Source: Liolophura sinensis
Lineage: Eukaryota; Mollusca; Polyplacophora; Chitonida; Chitonidae
Direction: 5' to 3'
Assembly (NCBI RefSeq): GCF_032854445.1
Contig: NC_088301.1
Coordinates: forward strand, 6,186,044 to 6,250,043
Length of the DNA: 64,000 nt
Position numbers and translations under genes: made by a program. Positions 1 through 13,163 of this stretch are shown here, in pieces. The notes under the pieces are model-generated. The model ran no database searches. It saw nothing but the letters and a program-made list of their open reading frames with translations, and was not told where the DNA came from. Every line of letters starts with the position of its first letter. The stretch's first letter is position 1.

Positions 1-660
1 CTTTTGCTTCTTTGTATGCGCTAGTTCATTTTTTGTACGCTCTCTTTCTAAATAAAACATTTTACTAATTTAAATTGATTCGTCGGTTTAAGTAGTCAAA
101 AGGTGTCACTGCGAACAAAGAATTAAAAGTAAACACAGCGACCTTTTCTTCGCGGAAGGAAGAGGTCTTTGCGATGCGAAGGTTTTCTCCGCGTTATAAA
201 GTATCAAACAAAAAAGTTAACATAAAAAACTGTATGACCGTGATTTTGTTAATATCTTGACAGGTGCAATACACCAGTACATTGAAAAACCAATTCATTG
301 ACAAAACAGCAATCAAACCAACTATAAACCAACCATTTCATTAGCATTCAATCCATTATACAGTAAGCATACCTATTGAACAACACTAAATCGTCATCCT
401 CCAACTTCATATTTATCATTTTTGCTCACAATTCGATCGACTATTCGCTATTTTTCGGTGTTCTGAAAGGAAAACGTTATACTAAGGAGAAAATCCAAAC
501 CAGTTAAAACTTCCTGTTCGCCAAAACGTTAAGCGCTTTATAAACACTTGCTGGGAGATGTGCCGACGGATGTCGGAACAGGTTGAGCAGTTTATAGGTC
601 TAAACAGCTGTTCATAAGACATGACAAAGCCTTTGGAAATGCCATTAAACATGTGGTCGG
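1..660. other. No gene seen
   Basis: AT-rich sequence without a supportable open frame, repeat or RNA gene. Confidence 0.4.
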
Positions 661-873
661 ATGTTTCTTTTGTGCAACTCTACTGAGCCTGACAATGTCA
701 AGGCAGTATTCCAAGACCTGTGCTTGGTGTTGTTCTCGTGTAGGTTGTGACAGGACGTCGCAAAAACACAGCACCAAATAGCAGTGTTAGCACATATGAC
801 CAATACATACATAGTCCTTAAGAGCGTTGTTGCAGAGATGGGTGACAAGACAATTGCCCGGTGTTGTCCATTC
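661..873 (+). pseudogene. Possible decayed coding segment
   Basis: One plus frame reads protein-like (FLLCNSTEPDNVKAVFQDLC, later VVAEMGDKTIARCCPF) but is broken by a TGA in the middle. No family recognised. It may belong with the open segment at 1303-1713. Confidence 0.15.
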
Positions 874-1302
874 TAAGACCTATTCGGCAAAGACAATCCC
901 CTGCTCTGCCCTGCAGCTCTTGAAAAGTACATGTCATTTTACCCTTTATTAAGAGGTAATATGCTTGGGCCCTTATACCGATATATCCCTGGAACAGGCC
1001 CCGAAAATGTCATAGAAACAAGGTCATCGAACGCCTCAGTAGAAAGTTAGCCTTGACAAGGCTGTCAAACTAGATGTACTGAAACGGAAAACAAAATTGT
1101 CACCGCTCTTCTTATTTCTAAACTGAAATTGTCCTCCATTGGGCGTGTGAAAGAAACTCAACATACTGACATCCTCGGGCCTACATCTCGCAGAAAAAAG
1201 TCTGACTACATTTCCTGAAGTGAAGAAAACTGGTGTCGCCGAAAAGCACGTAAATGTAACAAATACCACTCAAGACTAGCAAGGCAACGAGGAAGTGAAT
1301 AA

Positions 1303-1713
1303 ACGTCTGACAAGGAGAGCCTTCTTACGGTACCGAAGTGCGGAGGCGAGCATCATGGAAAGGTACTAGTAAATACATGGGCGCTGGACAATTTCTTAGC
1401 CATTTTTCGTGTCAATGACATGGAATGTGGGGATCTTCGGGATGCGTGCAACAATTTGAACCAGCTGCGTGGTACATTACTGAAACGTTTGGATTTCCTG
1501 AGAGAATCAACATTGGATGCAGCAAAGCTGACATGGGCCATCAGGCGACCAGACATTCCTCTTAAATTCTCAGGTAATCTTTACGGGTCTGAAGCAGATG
1601 CGTTCGCAAATGGTTTTGTGACAGAAATCAAAAGTACACTGGTAGCCACCTGTACTAATCCTACATGCCTTGAACATCAAAGAAGAACCCTGAGAGGCGT
1701 ATGCCTGTGGTAA
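1303..1713 (+). CDS. Uncharacterised open segment, possible exon
   Basis: An open frame runs from 1303 to the stop at 1713. A plausible acceptor lies before 1400 (AATTTCTTAG) and a good donor at 1709/1710 (TGTG/GTAAGTG), so an exon of about 310 nt is possible. The protein is mixed polar, with DLRDACNNLNQLRG, FSGNLYGSEADAFANGF and a CTNPTC knuckle followed by EHQRR. I do not recognise the family. It might be a host gene exon or part of a decayed element. Upstream, 661-873 (plus) reads as protein-like text interrupted by one TGA. Confidence 0.3.
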   Translation, partial: TSDKESLLTVPKCGGEHHGKVLVNTWALDNFLAIFRVNDMECGDLRDACNNLNQLRGTLLKRLDFLRESTLDAAKLTWAIRRPDIPLKFSGNLYGSEADAFANGFVTEIKSTLVATCTNPTCLEHQRRTLRGVCLW

Positions 1714-4059
1714 GTGACAGCTTTCGGTGCAGCAGTAAATATCATAGCTATGATTTTAAAAGTGCACGCTGTATGCATTCGTATACACCCAGTTGCTAAA
1801 TCAAGATGATTATATTCAGAGAAGTATAAAACAAAGTTTATCCTGATATTTCCGACCCTGACATAACTAAGTTGGGCCCCCAGTTAATCAATGACAGTGT
1901 CACTGAATCTCGGTTTAAGCAGGCATAAATATAAGACTAAAACCTTACGAGTTCATAGTTAGCTCTTGTAGCTCTATGATCACGTATCTGCCTTGGGGAC
2001 AACACTCCAGTTCTGTTTCTTGCACACATACCACTGCGAACGTTTCGAGGAAGCGATATCTGTTCCTAAAAGTGTTAATTAGAGACCTACCTTAACGCCA
2101 AAACTAACAAATATGGAAGTTACATTGTTGTGGTTTTTTTCTTTCGTCTCTTAGAGCGCAAAGAAGGCACCGAGGATATGAGTACAATCTCAGAGATGGT
2201 GGATGGTTGGCTGTTTTGAGACCCCAGCCCACGCACTGCGGAGTCAGGAGAAAGATGTTCCAGAAAAGACGTCTTTGCTGACGCTGAAAGGATTGAAAGG
2301 TTCAACCTCTTCAGCTATCGCCTCGATATAGCTGAAATATTGCAGATGTGGCGTTAAGCCATAATCATTCATTCATTACTTTAAATCTGAAACCCCGTGC
2401 AGGAAAATGAGACTAAAGGCGGGATGAGCTGGCGGATATTTTATCTTGTAGCACGCCATTAATTGCCCACAAAATACATCGACAGAATTCGCAGCATAGT
2501 TGCAGACACATTTGTCGTGGACAACAAACCCTGTCATGTGACCCAGTAAATCATGTCAAGCAAACTAAACGTCACAGGCCAACACAATACCATGTTGTCT
2601 GATTGGTCAGTTAGGTGGTCCCGATCTCGCAAATTCGCTGGAGCGGACAGAGTGGAATTGACGGCGTCTTTTTTCTCTAGTATCTGACATGTTTGATGCA
2701 AGTAAATTTCAGAGCGGACTAGATCGCCGGCGAGATACGCAGTTGCCAGAGCAGACACATTAAGCGGATCTAGTGTGTCCCCGGCTTAATGAATAATTGA
2801 TTAATGCAATGTTTTGATTCAATTGCAGTAATTTTGTTTTAATTTAGGAAAACACTGCGATGTCGAGGTATAACACATTAGACGAGAAGCCTGGAAGCAC
2901 CGCCACCAATCCTTGTGTTCTATATCTGAGACCAAGTCGCACTGGAAAAGACTTCCTCAAAGCTTCAAGAGTTCTCCGGACAGATAGAACTTAATGAGCA
3001 GATGTTTCGCCATGCTGGGGCCAGGCGGCATCGATATAACTAATTCACTCCTGTTGTAAGTTCCATACGACAGGGCTGGTTGTATTACGACGAAATTGTG
3101 GTCAAGCTGGCAAATTTCAATCCGTCTACTCTCGTAAACTATACTTCAAGTTAGGTGGCTTAAACTGCAAGGAGAATGTGAGCAAACTGTAGTCTGAATT
3201 CTTTGAAGGCTATGTCCCCACACCAGATTGTAACACGCGTGTATATTTGACACAAAACGGGTACAAGTACGCGCTAACGCGGGTATTTGCAATTGATAAC
3301 TGATAAACAAATCTAGCTTTGAGGATAAATTCTAGCCCTTGCACCCCAAAAAACAAAGTTAAAAAAAGCCACAATAAGGTCAAAATGACTCGTTTTTACG
3401 TAGGCCCTCACAGTCGTGCAAAATTTCACACCTGAAATTTCCTGGGGTGTATTTTTCGCCCCAAGACGTGCCGTTGTTATACTTTCTGTGCTTATAGGTA
3501 CACGTTTGCCAGATACTCGTCAAATTCTTCTCGCACGAACTTTGATAATCGCCCGCATTCGTGTGTGTTTGTGCCTGTAAGTTGACGTGCTAGCGCAAAA
3601 ATTGCCGCTTGCACTTAGGATTTTGATAAGCTGCAAATTGTACCACTGAAAATGACGAGTAAAGGCTTCAATAAATGCCAACTTACAAACAGGATATGTG
3701 GTATAGTCGTTGTCTTACCCAAGTGTGGTGTGTGGCAAAGTCAGGTAATCAAGCCAATCTTATAACCTTTCTAACTTAATACAGAGTAAGGTTTTTTTGG
3801 CCGTTGAACAAATTTGAATTTGACCCATGTTCCTTATCATTTTTGGTGTTTTAAGAAAGGATACCAGTTTTCATAGGTAGTATACATTATGCTACTACTG
3901 TCCTTGTTTGATAAGAGTTTTATGCATTTCTTGTTCTGTCATATTTCTTGTGTTGGTACATGTACTATCATGTATGCCGTTATAAACGGCTATTCACGTG
4001 CAAAGATTTCAAACGTTTCAAAAGATTTCTCGAACATATAGTAGGATTTTAATGGATGT
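1714..4059. other. No gene seen; one SINE-like tail
   Basis: Many stops in all frames. The only repeat noted is near 2320-2362, ending GCGTTAAGCCATAATCATTCATTC; a related tail recurs at 11653-11680. Confidence 0.4.
2320..2368 (+). repeat. 3' tail of a dispersed retroelement (ATTC tail)
   Basis: AGCTGAAATATTGCAGATG followed by GGCGTTAAGCCATAATC and short ATTC repeats. The second half occurs again at 11653-11680, which indicates a dispersed family. The body is not recognisable here. Confidence 0.45.
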
Positions 4060-5000
4060 GGAGAGCAAAATTGTCACTGGAAGCTACAGGCTGTCACTAG
4101 AGATCAAAATTGTCACCGGAAACTACAGGCTGTCATAGGAGATCAAAATTGTCACTGGAAGCTACAGGTTGTCATAAGAGATCAAAATTGTCACCGGAAG
4201 CTACAGGCTGTCATAAGAGATCAAAATTGTTACCGGAAGCTACAGGCTGTCATAAGAGATCAAAATAGTCACCAGAAGCTACAGGCTGTCATAAGAGATC
4301 AAAAATGTCACCGGAAGCTACAGGCTGTCATAAGAGATCAAAATTGTCACTGGAAGCTACAGGCTGTCATAAGAGATCAAAATAGTCACCAGAAGCTACA
4401 GGCTGTCATAAGAGATCAAAATTGTTACCGGAAGCTACAGGCTGTCATAAGAGATCAAAATTGTTACCGCAAGCTACAGGCTGTCATATGAGATCAAAAT
4501 TGTCACCGGAAGCTACAGGCTGTCATAAGAGATCAAAATTGTTACCGGAAGCTACAGGCTGTTATAAGATCAAAATAGTCACCGGAAGCTACAGGCTGTT
4601 GTAAGAGATCAAAATTGTCACTGGAAGCTACAGGCTGTTATAAGAGATCAAAATTGTCACTGGAAGCTACAGGCTGTCATAAGAGATCAAAATTGTCACC
4701 GGAAGCTACAGGCTGTCATAGGAGATCAAAATTGTCACCGGAAGCTACAGGTTGTCATAAGAGATCAAAATTGTCACTGGAAGCTACAGGCTGTCATAAG
4801 AGATCAAAATTGTCACCGGAAGCTACAGGCTGTCATAAGAGATCAAAATTGTCACCGGAAGCTACAGGCTGTCATAAGAGATCAAAATTGTCACTGGAAG
4901 CTACAGGCTGTCATAAGAGATCAAAATTGTCACCGGAAGCTACAGGCTGTCATAAGAGATCAAAATTGTCACCGGAAGCTACAGGCTGTCATAAGAGTCT
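4060..5000. repeat. 39-bp tandem repeat, about 24 copies
   Basis: The unit contains GAAGCTACAGGCTGTCATAA and AGATCAAAATTGTCACC; spacing of GCTACAGG is 39 bases from 4083 to 4980. One copy near 4565 lacks two bases. Because 39 is a multiple of three and the unit has a stop-free frame, long open frames with a 13-residue repeat appear, but no start context or splice site supports a gene. Confidence 0.95.
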
Positions 5001-5136
5001 GTGGACTGATGGACAAATAGGGTAAATGTATGTGGTATTGAAGACAATGTCGCATCCCCATTGTTTGGTGCATTTCTTACACGGCGGGATGAAGTAATTC
5101 GGAAAATGTCAGAACTTGGAACTACCGGTACCATCA

Positions 5137-5335
5137 CGTGCGGGATGTCTGAAACTCTACATGTACCACGTTTGTACATATAAGTGCAATATTAAGAGCT
5201 GTAAACACCCAGTTCCCGATTCGATGTCCATCTGCATTTACGCCCCCTAGAGTCGTAACTTGGAAATCACGTGCAGCATGTCTAAAAGTGCACATGTACC
5301 AAGTTTTGTACCTTTAGGTGCAATATTAAGAGCAG
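5137..5335. repeat. Two direct copies of a 65-bp segment
   Basis: Segments at about 5137-5200 and 5270-5335 share CATGTACCA, GTTT.GTAC and GTGCAATATTAAGAGC. They lie 133 bases apart beside the 39-bp satellite. Confidence 0.7.
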
Positions 5336-5339
5336 AATA

Positions 5340-5700
5340 GAATAAATTTTTGAAGTCAGCTTTAAATATAGAACCAGGAACTGCGAGCTTAGTTCACATT
5401 TGAATGTCGAACGAGGAACAGGGAACTGGGAGCTTACTTCACTGATAATTCAAAATTACCAGCACAGTCCCTCTTGGTGGGCCCAACGGTTCAAGAAATA
5501 TTCTTCCAGTATGTCCAATTTCCGATAAAACTGTGTATATTTTCTTGAGACTTCATCGCCTAAGTCCACAACTTTTATCTACCGCAGGCTACTGGTTATA
5601 CTATTATAGGGAAAATACCTTCGACGTTAGAGATCTAGAGTAAAGGCGCTGGAACTTACTAATAGATTGCCAACAGTTACATGTTTGGACATGGTGAAAC
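5340..5700. other. Intron-like DNA shared with gene B
   Basis: Resembles 26250-26690, including GGAACTGCGAGCT and the EGF exon flank. This marks the lower edge of the A/B duplicated block as far as I can follow it. Confidence 0.6.
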
Positions 5701-5721
5701 GTCAACAATCTAACAACACAC

Positions 5722-5871
5722 CTTCATCACATTTCTCAGTGCGGTATCCCGGCATGCACCTTGGTGTTCTCTGTGGACAGTGCCCGGATATTATGTCACA
5801 GACAGACGGTCCCTCACCACAGTTCCCACATCTCTCCCCACAGTCTGGTCCGTATGTCCCGGGTGTGCACA
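5722..5871 (-). CDS. Gene A exon 6: EGF module 2
   Basis: 150 nt, phase 1 to 1, donor GAAG/GTGTGT. It encodes [14 protein letters not shown] and ends CMPGYRTEKC. The last exon of gene A I can see. Confidence 0.83.
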
Positions 5872-8800
5872 CTAATAAACACACCCACAACATCATAAAG
5901 ATGGACGTGGATTTAGGGGCACGATATATTACCACATATCCACAAACAAACAACGAAAATGTAAATAAACATAGTATACATCTTTAAACTAACATTATGT
6001 AATTTTACTTCTCTAGTATTAATTTTATCATTGTATGCAAATACCACAGCCATTGTCATTCTTTGCTTTTCTTGGTTTTAAAAATCTAAAAAATATATTT
6101 ATTGTTGTGTTAAGGTACTTTCAGTCTTTCAGTGGACATAAACATTTAGTCAGGTGCTGTCATTCACTTTAAAGATATTTTCAGGAACTTATGCACTTTG
6201 GTGTGATGTCGAAAGGCTGAGGTAAACTGAAGAATGATTAATGTGATTACATATACTATAATACAGTAAAGATGCGAGTGTCATTTTAAATGCTAAGGTA
6301 ACTTTTCCGACACCGTTCACTTGACGAAGAAGAAAGCAAACACAACATGAGTTTGTAGTGATTGCGATGCATGAAACTTGTAATGTACTAACTACAATCC
6401 TTTGTTGAGTTCTATACTAGATTTCCAAGAGGTACATGTTTGGACATGATGGAACTTCAACAATCTAACAAACAACACACCTTCATCACATTTTTCAGGG
6501 CGGTATCCCAGCATGCACCTTGGTGTTCTCTGTGGACAGAGCCCGGATATTATGTCACAGACAGACGGTCTCTCAGCACAGTTCCCACATCTCTCCCCAC
6601 AGTCTGGTCCGTATGTCCCGGGTGTGCACACTAATAAACACACCCACAACATCAAAAAGATGGACGTGGATTTAGGGGCACGATATATTGCTACATATCC
6701 ATAAACAACGGAAAAAAACATAGTATACATCTTTAAACTAATATTATGTAATTTTACTTCTCTAGTATTAATTTTATCACTGTATGCAAATATCACAGCC
6801 ATTGCTATTCTTTGCAGGCGACTTTAGAACTTTGTTTAGAGGTTTGTCAAACTCCTGAAATAGAGCACTGGCTTACCAAGTACATTCGCGGACCTCCGCG
6901 GCTCAGTTGGTTAGCTCGATAGCGCAGCGTGATGACCCAGGAGTCTCACACTAATACGGTCGCTCTGAGTTCAAGTCCAGCTCATGCTGGCTTCCTCTCC
7001 GGCCGTACGTGGGAAGGTCTGTCAGCAAACTGTAGATGGTCGTGGGTTTCCCCCGGGCTCGGCCCAGTTTCCACCCACCATAATGCTTGCCGCCGTCGTA
7101 TAAGTGAAATATTCTTGAGTGCTGCGTAAAACACCAAACAAATAAATCAAATACTAGATACATTCCGGTTTGTTGACTGCCATAAATCCCTAAGGATAGA
7201 TTTTATCATCGATCATATGGGTAAGTTAATATCTCTCTGAGAGAGTTTTCAGCAATTTGGTTCTTACTTGTATTTGTCTTACTAAATGTACGTTTGCTTT
7301 TGGAAGTTCGCCTGTTTATTTCCTAAATACTAAAGTTTTGTCAACTACAAATCACCACATTTTACTATCTTTTTGCATATTTACATTTGCTTTGAGAATA
7401 TCATTGAAGGAAAGATTACTGAAGTAGTTTGTCTATGGGAATATCTAAGGAATATTTACAGGCATACATGTAGTGTTGTTTTTCGCTTCCTTTTGCACAT
7501 TTTTGTCCGAAACAATATCGAATTAAAGTAACGAAATGAACTGTAAAATCACTTCTATTTATTAGTAATAGAATTCTTGCCATTCAGACAGCATACCGAA
7601 TATCTGTACTTCACACATGGTGAGTGGCCAGGAATTGTTGATCATAATCTTCACGGTGTCCCCTAATATCGGGCTGCTGGCGTTACAAACTCCATCAATA
7701 ATGTCCCCTGGACCACTGCTGTTTGTGGTGGCGTCCTGGTAACACACTCTGTAATTCCGGGAGGAGTTTCCCACAAACAGGGTAAAACCGTTAAGACGGT
7801 TACCGCCTGTAATACAAACCAAACAGTTTTGTGAGTAATATAATTACCATCAGGCATTTAACCGGAAGCAGCAAGCACCAGAACAACTTGTGTTAATGCG
7901 CACAGTGATGTTAATTATCAACACAGGGAATACTGTACCACAGATAAAAAGAAAACTGTACCACTGATGACTGAAAATCTTGTGTGAGACACGAAAGTAA
8001 AGCACCATCACAGATGAAAGAAATCATGCTCCGCAAACCACAAACAGATCGTCGCATCCAACACATTAAAGAATAACTGTGTCATAGATTAAAGGAACCC
8101 TGGACTAAAATTTAAATTAATCCTGCAAATCAGACCAAAGAAAACATGTACCACGGATCAACGGACCTGTATCCTGTATCACAAGGGAATTCTCTGTCAC
8201 AAATAAAATTACGACCATTACCAAATGTGGCTACTTTATACTATGGGTTATCGTGAAGTCTTGTGTACAGTATTGAGTGGTATTGCATGAGTCACAACCT
8301 GTACCAATACAGTCCCACTCCATGATTTACAAAACAGGTCACAATAACCTATTTTTTACGTGGATGAAGTTGTCCATGGATTTTTATCTCCCGTAAAAAT
8401 AACGCTTTATTCGCTTTGGTATTCGCTTTACTATTTTGCTTCATTTCGGAATAAAGAAATAATACTGATATCAGTGTTTGTGTGGGCATACGATCTGACA
8501 TTTCGTCGAAATGATCAATATTTGTGCGAGTGTAAATGTTGATCTTCGACCTTAATTGAGCCAAGAGAAAAATACTTGATTTAAGTGAACTGCTAGTTAG
8601 CCATTTTCGATTTAATTTGCAAGGGTGTGCAATGTAATTGTATCAAAAAGATGTTTGGAGATGCTTTTCCACATGCTGTTCATTAAAACCCTTTTGAAAA
8701 GTTATTGACTGGTACATTGTCAATCAGTGTTGCTATAAGCCGGAACCTGATCGTCCCTGACTCCGCGGGTATGAAGACGAGCGTTGTTATCCGCTGGCAG

Positions 8801-11800
8801 GTGCATTCCTGATTCTGGTTTTGTGCTTAATGGACTTAGGCAGATTCTTCTCAAACATAACAATCAAATTGGGTAATAGTCCGAATATTCTAAATAAAAC
8901 TTGGAGCAGGTATTGTGATAAGTCTGACGACATGCTGCAGTTCTAGCCAGATGCGCCGTCAAAGACTTCGTTGGTCAAAATATGGTTCAAAATCAACTCA
9001 CCACGCACTAAACTATGAACGATTACAAAATGACCGAAAGGACTTGGATATATGACAAACAAAAAGAAAAGGTGGGTAATTTACCGTCACCAACGTTGTT
9101 TGGAAATTCTTAGTGATTTTGAATGGATCTACTTCTGACTGGAGCTGCAGCGTACCGTCAGGCTCATCACAACATCTCCTGTAACTTCTTGTCAGAAAAT
9201 TCCCACTACATATACTTGGCTGTTTGATTGTCACAACTGAGACCGAATCCTCCTTGCCTTTTTACCTGGAGGTATGTCAGTTACCTCTTGATTATCTCCG
9301 AAGTCGTCATTCCTCCGTAACGTTAGAATAAAACAGCCTAGAGAACAGCTTTAAGTATAGATCAAAAATAAATAAGTATCATTCTGATCAACCTACGCTT
9401 TCTGTTACAGATACCCATTTTAATTTAAAATATCGAGCAAAAACTTGTTCTTCAAAAAAAAGTTCAATCTGAAAAAAAGTATTTTGAAAATTGTACGCTG
9501 AGATTATGGTGAGATAGCTACCGGACAATTTAAATATGCATCACCTGAAATTCATATGATGAAATCTTTATTTGCAGAATCAAATAATGGATAATATTAT
9601 TACCATAGTAAAGAATTTACTGTAAATGGTTAGTGCAATGTTACTAGTTTTTACTCACTGGTTGTTTTCCTACAGATTTCAGTCACAATAGAAAGACAAC
9701 ACAATGGGGAAAAAACGAAGACGACATAATAATCTATAATGGTTTTCGCAGCAGAAATATTTCTTCGGTGTGGAAATATTTGCTAAAAAAACCATGAGGA
9801 AAAGGTTTATAATCAGTAGGGTAACGTGTTCTTTAGTAGGATTTACACTTCAGTGCCAATATTAATGACTTGTCTTTATTTTATTTGAGAAAACATCAAC
9901 ATTTGTAATCACCATCACAGCAATATAAATGTTTTTGAACAATCAGATTTAAAAAGGTATGCATGTTTTCGCAAATATTCACATCTAAAATTATTATAAT
10001 ATTATTAACTGTCATAAAGGCAGACATTTAAAAGGCTATAACTCTGTTTATTTGTAACATTTCGCCAACGCCGGGTATTTATAGATTCTTGGTGGTTATA
10101 AAGATATAAGTAAACTTACATCGTCCGCCTTCACAATACTCTTTTCTGTTATAGATCCTGAAGCTGTAGATGTTGTACTGTTTGTCCAGTGTCACCGTCC
10201 AGTACGCAGATTGTACTCCCTCTTCTGTGTGAGTACATGTGTGTGGTGTCTTGAACAACTTTTGTTCTGTCCCACCGTCCACGGCGAGTTCAGATGTGAA
10301 TTGGCTATAGGTCGATGATTGTGTGGTGTTTCTCTTCAATGCCACATTCTCTGTTAAGCAAAATAATAAAACAATAACACACAAATATTAGACAGAACAG
10401 TTTCTTAGCATTGTAACGTTTGTAACACTTGCATGCCAGAATTACTTTTATACAGTAACGTGCTGATAATTACAACATCTGAACATAACAATGAGACCAT
10501 ATGCCTGTATTATATTATAAAAACAAACTAACGATATGTGTCATATGCGAAAAGATGTCATTTATATCGAGATTTTAAATTCCATCGTCCAAATCTCAAT
10601 TGCGCGAAGTGTTCTGTGCTATAACTCAAGTATTGCTATCAACAGTGAAAACAGAACCCTGGCTGCTGCGAAGCTTCAAAGTGGTCACAACACACTTGTC
10701 TGGCATTGCATTACGGCATGCATACCAATCATTAGCAGTTATTGCAAACATCACCGCTGTTTTTGGCCCGGCCCTTGCCTTCCCTTCCCTTGAATTACAT
10801 TTGTCGTTAAACGGGTTATTCGCCTGACATTAAAATCCTTTGCATGGGTCATGTGACATAATTTTATTTACATAAGCACCTTCACATAATTTAACTATTT
10901 TAAATCACATACAACTCATAACCTGCCAGTGAATGGGAATGGCCTTAATCCTTCCTATACAGTTAGGCCAACTCATCACCACATTGCCCATCCAATCAAA
11001 ATGAAGAAATGAACTTTTTACTTCTCACTTTATTCTTGCATCCCATGGCAAGGCGCGTTGTATAGAAGCGGGATAGAATACTTTGCTTAGATTTGCCTTT
11101 ATCACTTTACTTCCCGATTTTACGCTAATTGTTTGAATAATGGATTACATGGAACAAGAAATGTCTTTCAACAATAAGCACATTAACACGACATTAGCTG
11201 AGGTTATTTTTTATTAACTGGAGCCCATTTGCCTCTAGCGGGCAACATGAACAACGCGCTGTCATACGGAGTAATACAAACGCCGGCTTTGACGTACACA
11301 ATACTCCGCCTGCAGGGAAAATGCTCACGATTTACATGTTGGGTTTGTATGTGATCCGTGTGAGTAGTTTACTTCATGACATTTAGCCTACTCAGAGACA
11401 TTGTGTCGCTATACACTACCAGTATCAGCAAGGAAAAAAAATCCCAAGTATCAAAATCTCCTGAATACGTAATCATACATTCTGACGGATAACACTTGTT
11501 AGGTGTTACTTACGTCTGGAGCAGGTGGGACCATCCCAGCCACGACGACAGCTTCCGGAACATTTTCCTGTATCTTCATTACATCCATCCCGACAGTTCG
11601 TGCATAGCTGCCCCCAAGCTAAAATTAATAATTTTTCATATACACAGCCCTGGCGTTAAGCCATAATCATTCATTCATATACACGGCCAAAAGTTAAATG
11701 GTAGGTCTACATTCAAACGTAATGTAAGCTGTAGCTCTACACTACACTTTACTGTGTAAATAAGCGCTATAGGGAGATTTAAAGCGTGGTATACAGATAT

Positions 11801-13097
11801 AAAGTCAACATTATGATATAGTTTAGGCAGATGGACTATTCCGCTACCACATTTAAACTAATTATGTGCAAATAATAGAGACTGAACCAACTTAAGCAAA
11901 TCAAACACAATTATCTATATGACATATATATACTATTTCAGGGTAACCATACAGGCACCTGTTAGCGTATTAACATAGTGGACACGCCCAGGCTTTAGTT
12001 ACCTATCGCGCTGCTGTAATGCTGTATTGCTACCCGACCCACGTTAACGACGTAAATTCCACATAAATCAGACTCAAACTGTACATGTGCATATGGTTAC
12101 CAGATACATATAGGTACAACTCAGTGGCCCCACACAGAAACGAGCTTTCGCTATCAATGTAAAAAAAAGCATTTGGTTGGCATGACGAGGCTGCCACCAT
12201 AAAATGAACGTTTCTGTCATGTACATGTCCTGAATTATTGACTTACATGGTACTTGAGATAGTTAATCTCCAGTGCAATGAAAGAAGCACTGGTTGAGAT
12301 TATCTGCGCAATTTCCGGCCTTGCGTAGGAGCGCTGCGGTCGCCAGCAGAATCTCTATTTGCAAGAGAGGCGCGTTCCTGCCTGTTGCGCTGTTCTGAGT
12401 CATTTGTCCTGTTGTGTTGCGTGTTCGTGCCACGGAGATTCACTCTTCAGGTACGTGTATATACATTTCGAAAGGTTACATACAGTCTATATTTTAGCGT
12501 TAGATATTTTTTCTTCTTGGGAGAGTTTTATACTGCAACATGTGTGGTAATATTCGGTTTTATTTGTGTCATAAAGGCCCAATTTCCGAGACGCTTTTTT
12601 CTCGCTTAAATTCTTTGTTAATACATTACAGAATAATGAAACATATTTCATAGCGTAAGAGGGTTATTTACAATTCATTTCATTGTAAGAGCGCTTGAGT
12701 AAGTAACTGGTAAATTGTCGTAGTGCGTTAAGGTTACGATTTTAGTACGATATTAGAGTTACCGCTCATTAACGTTAGGTGTAGTTTGAAATTCCGAGTT
12801 ACCTCCCATTTGCTGTTGCAAATTACTATTGTACGCGTATTATGGTTACACATGTAGAATGTTTTTAATTTGGGTTCTGTTGAAATTTAAAATGAATACC
12901 AAATCAGTTAATAAATTTTACAGTTTACTTGTCATAATGAACTAATTATTGTTCGCGTGTTTTATTAAAAGGAATTTTTGTTGTGGAAAATAACGAATAC
13001 TTAGCGGTGTCAGATTTGAATTGGAAGCATTTTTTTTTTCGTATTTTTTTAGACCCTTTACGGGCTACAGGGCTTATATAGCGTTAGCGCTAATGGG

Positions 13098-13163
<66 letters not shown>

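Noticed and set aside
4422-5025. Long open frames with a 13-residue repeat in the 39-bp satellite
   Set aside because: The unit length is a multiple of three and the unit lacks a stop in that frame, so openness is automatic; a 2-bp loss breaks it midway and no gene signals flank it.
6392-6802. A 136-residue single-exon EGF protein
   Set aside because: The frame includes intron on both sides of a 150-nt phase 1-1 exon with good splice sites.
6896-6980. tRNA gene
   Set aside because: The tRNA-like text is the head of a SINE followed by the family body and tail with a target duplication; the same goes for the other SINE heads.
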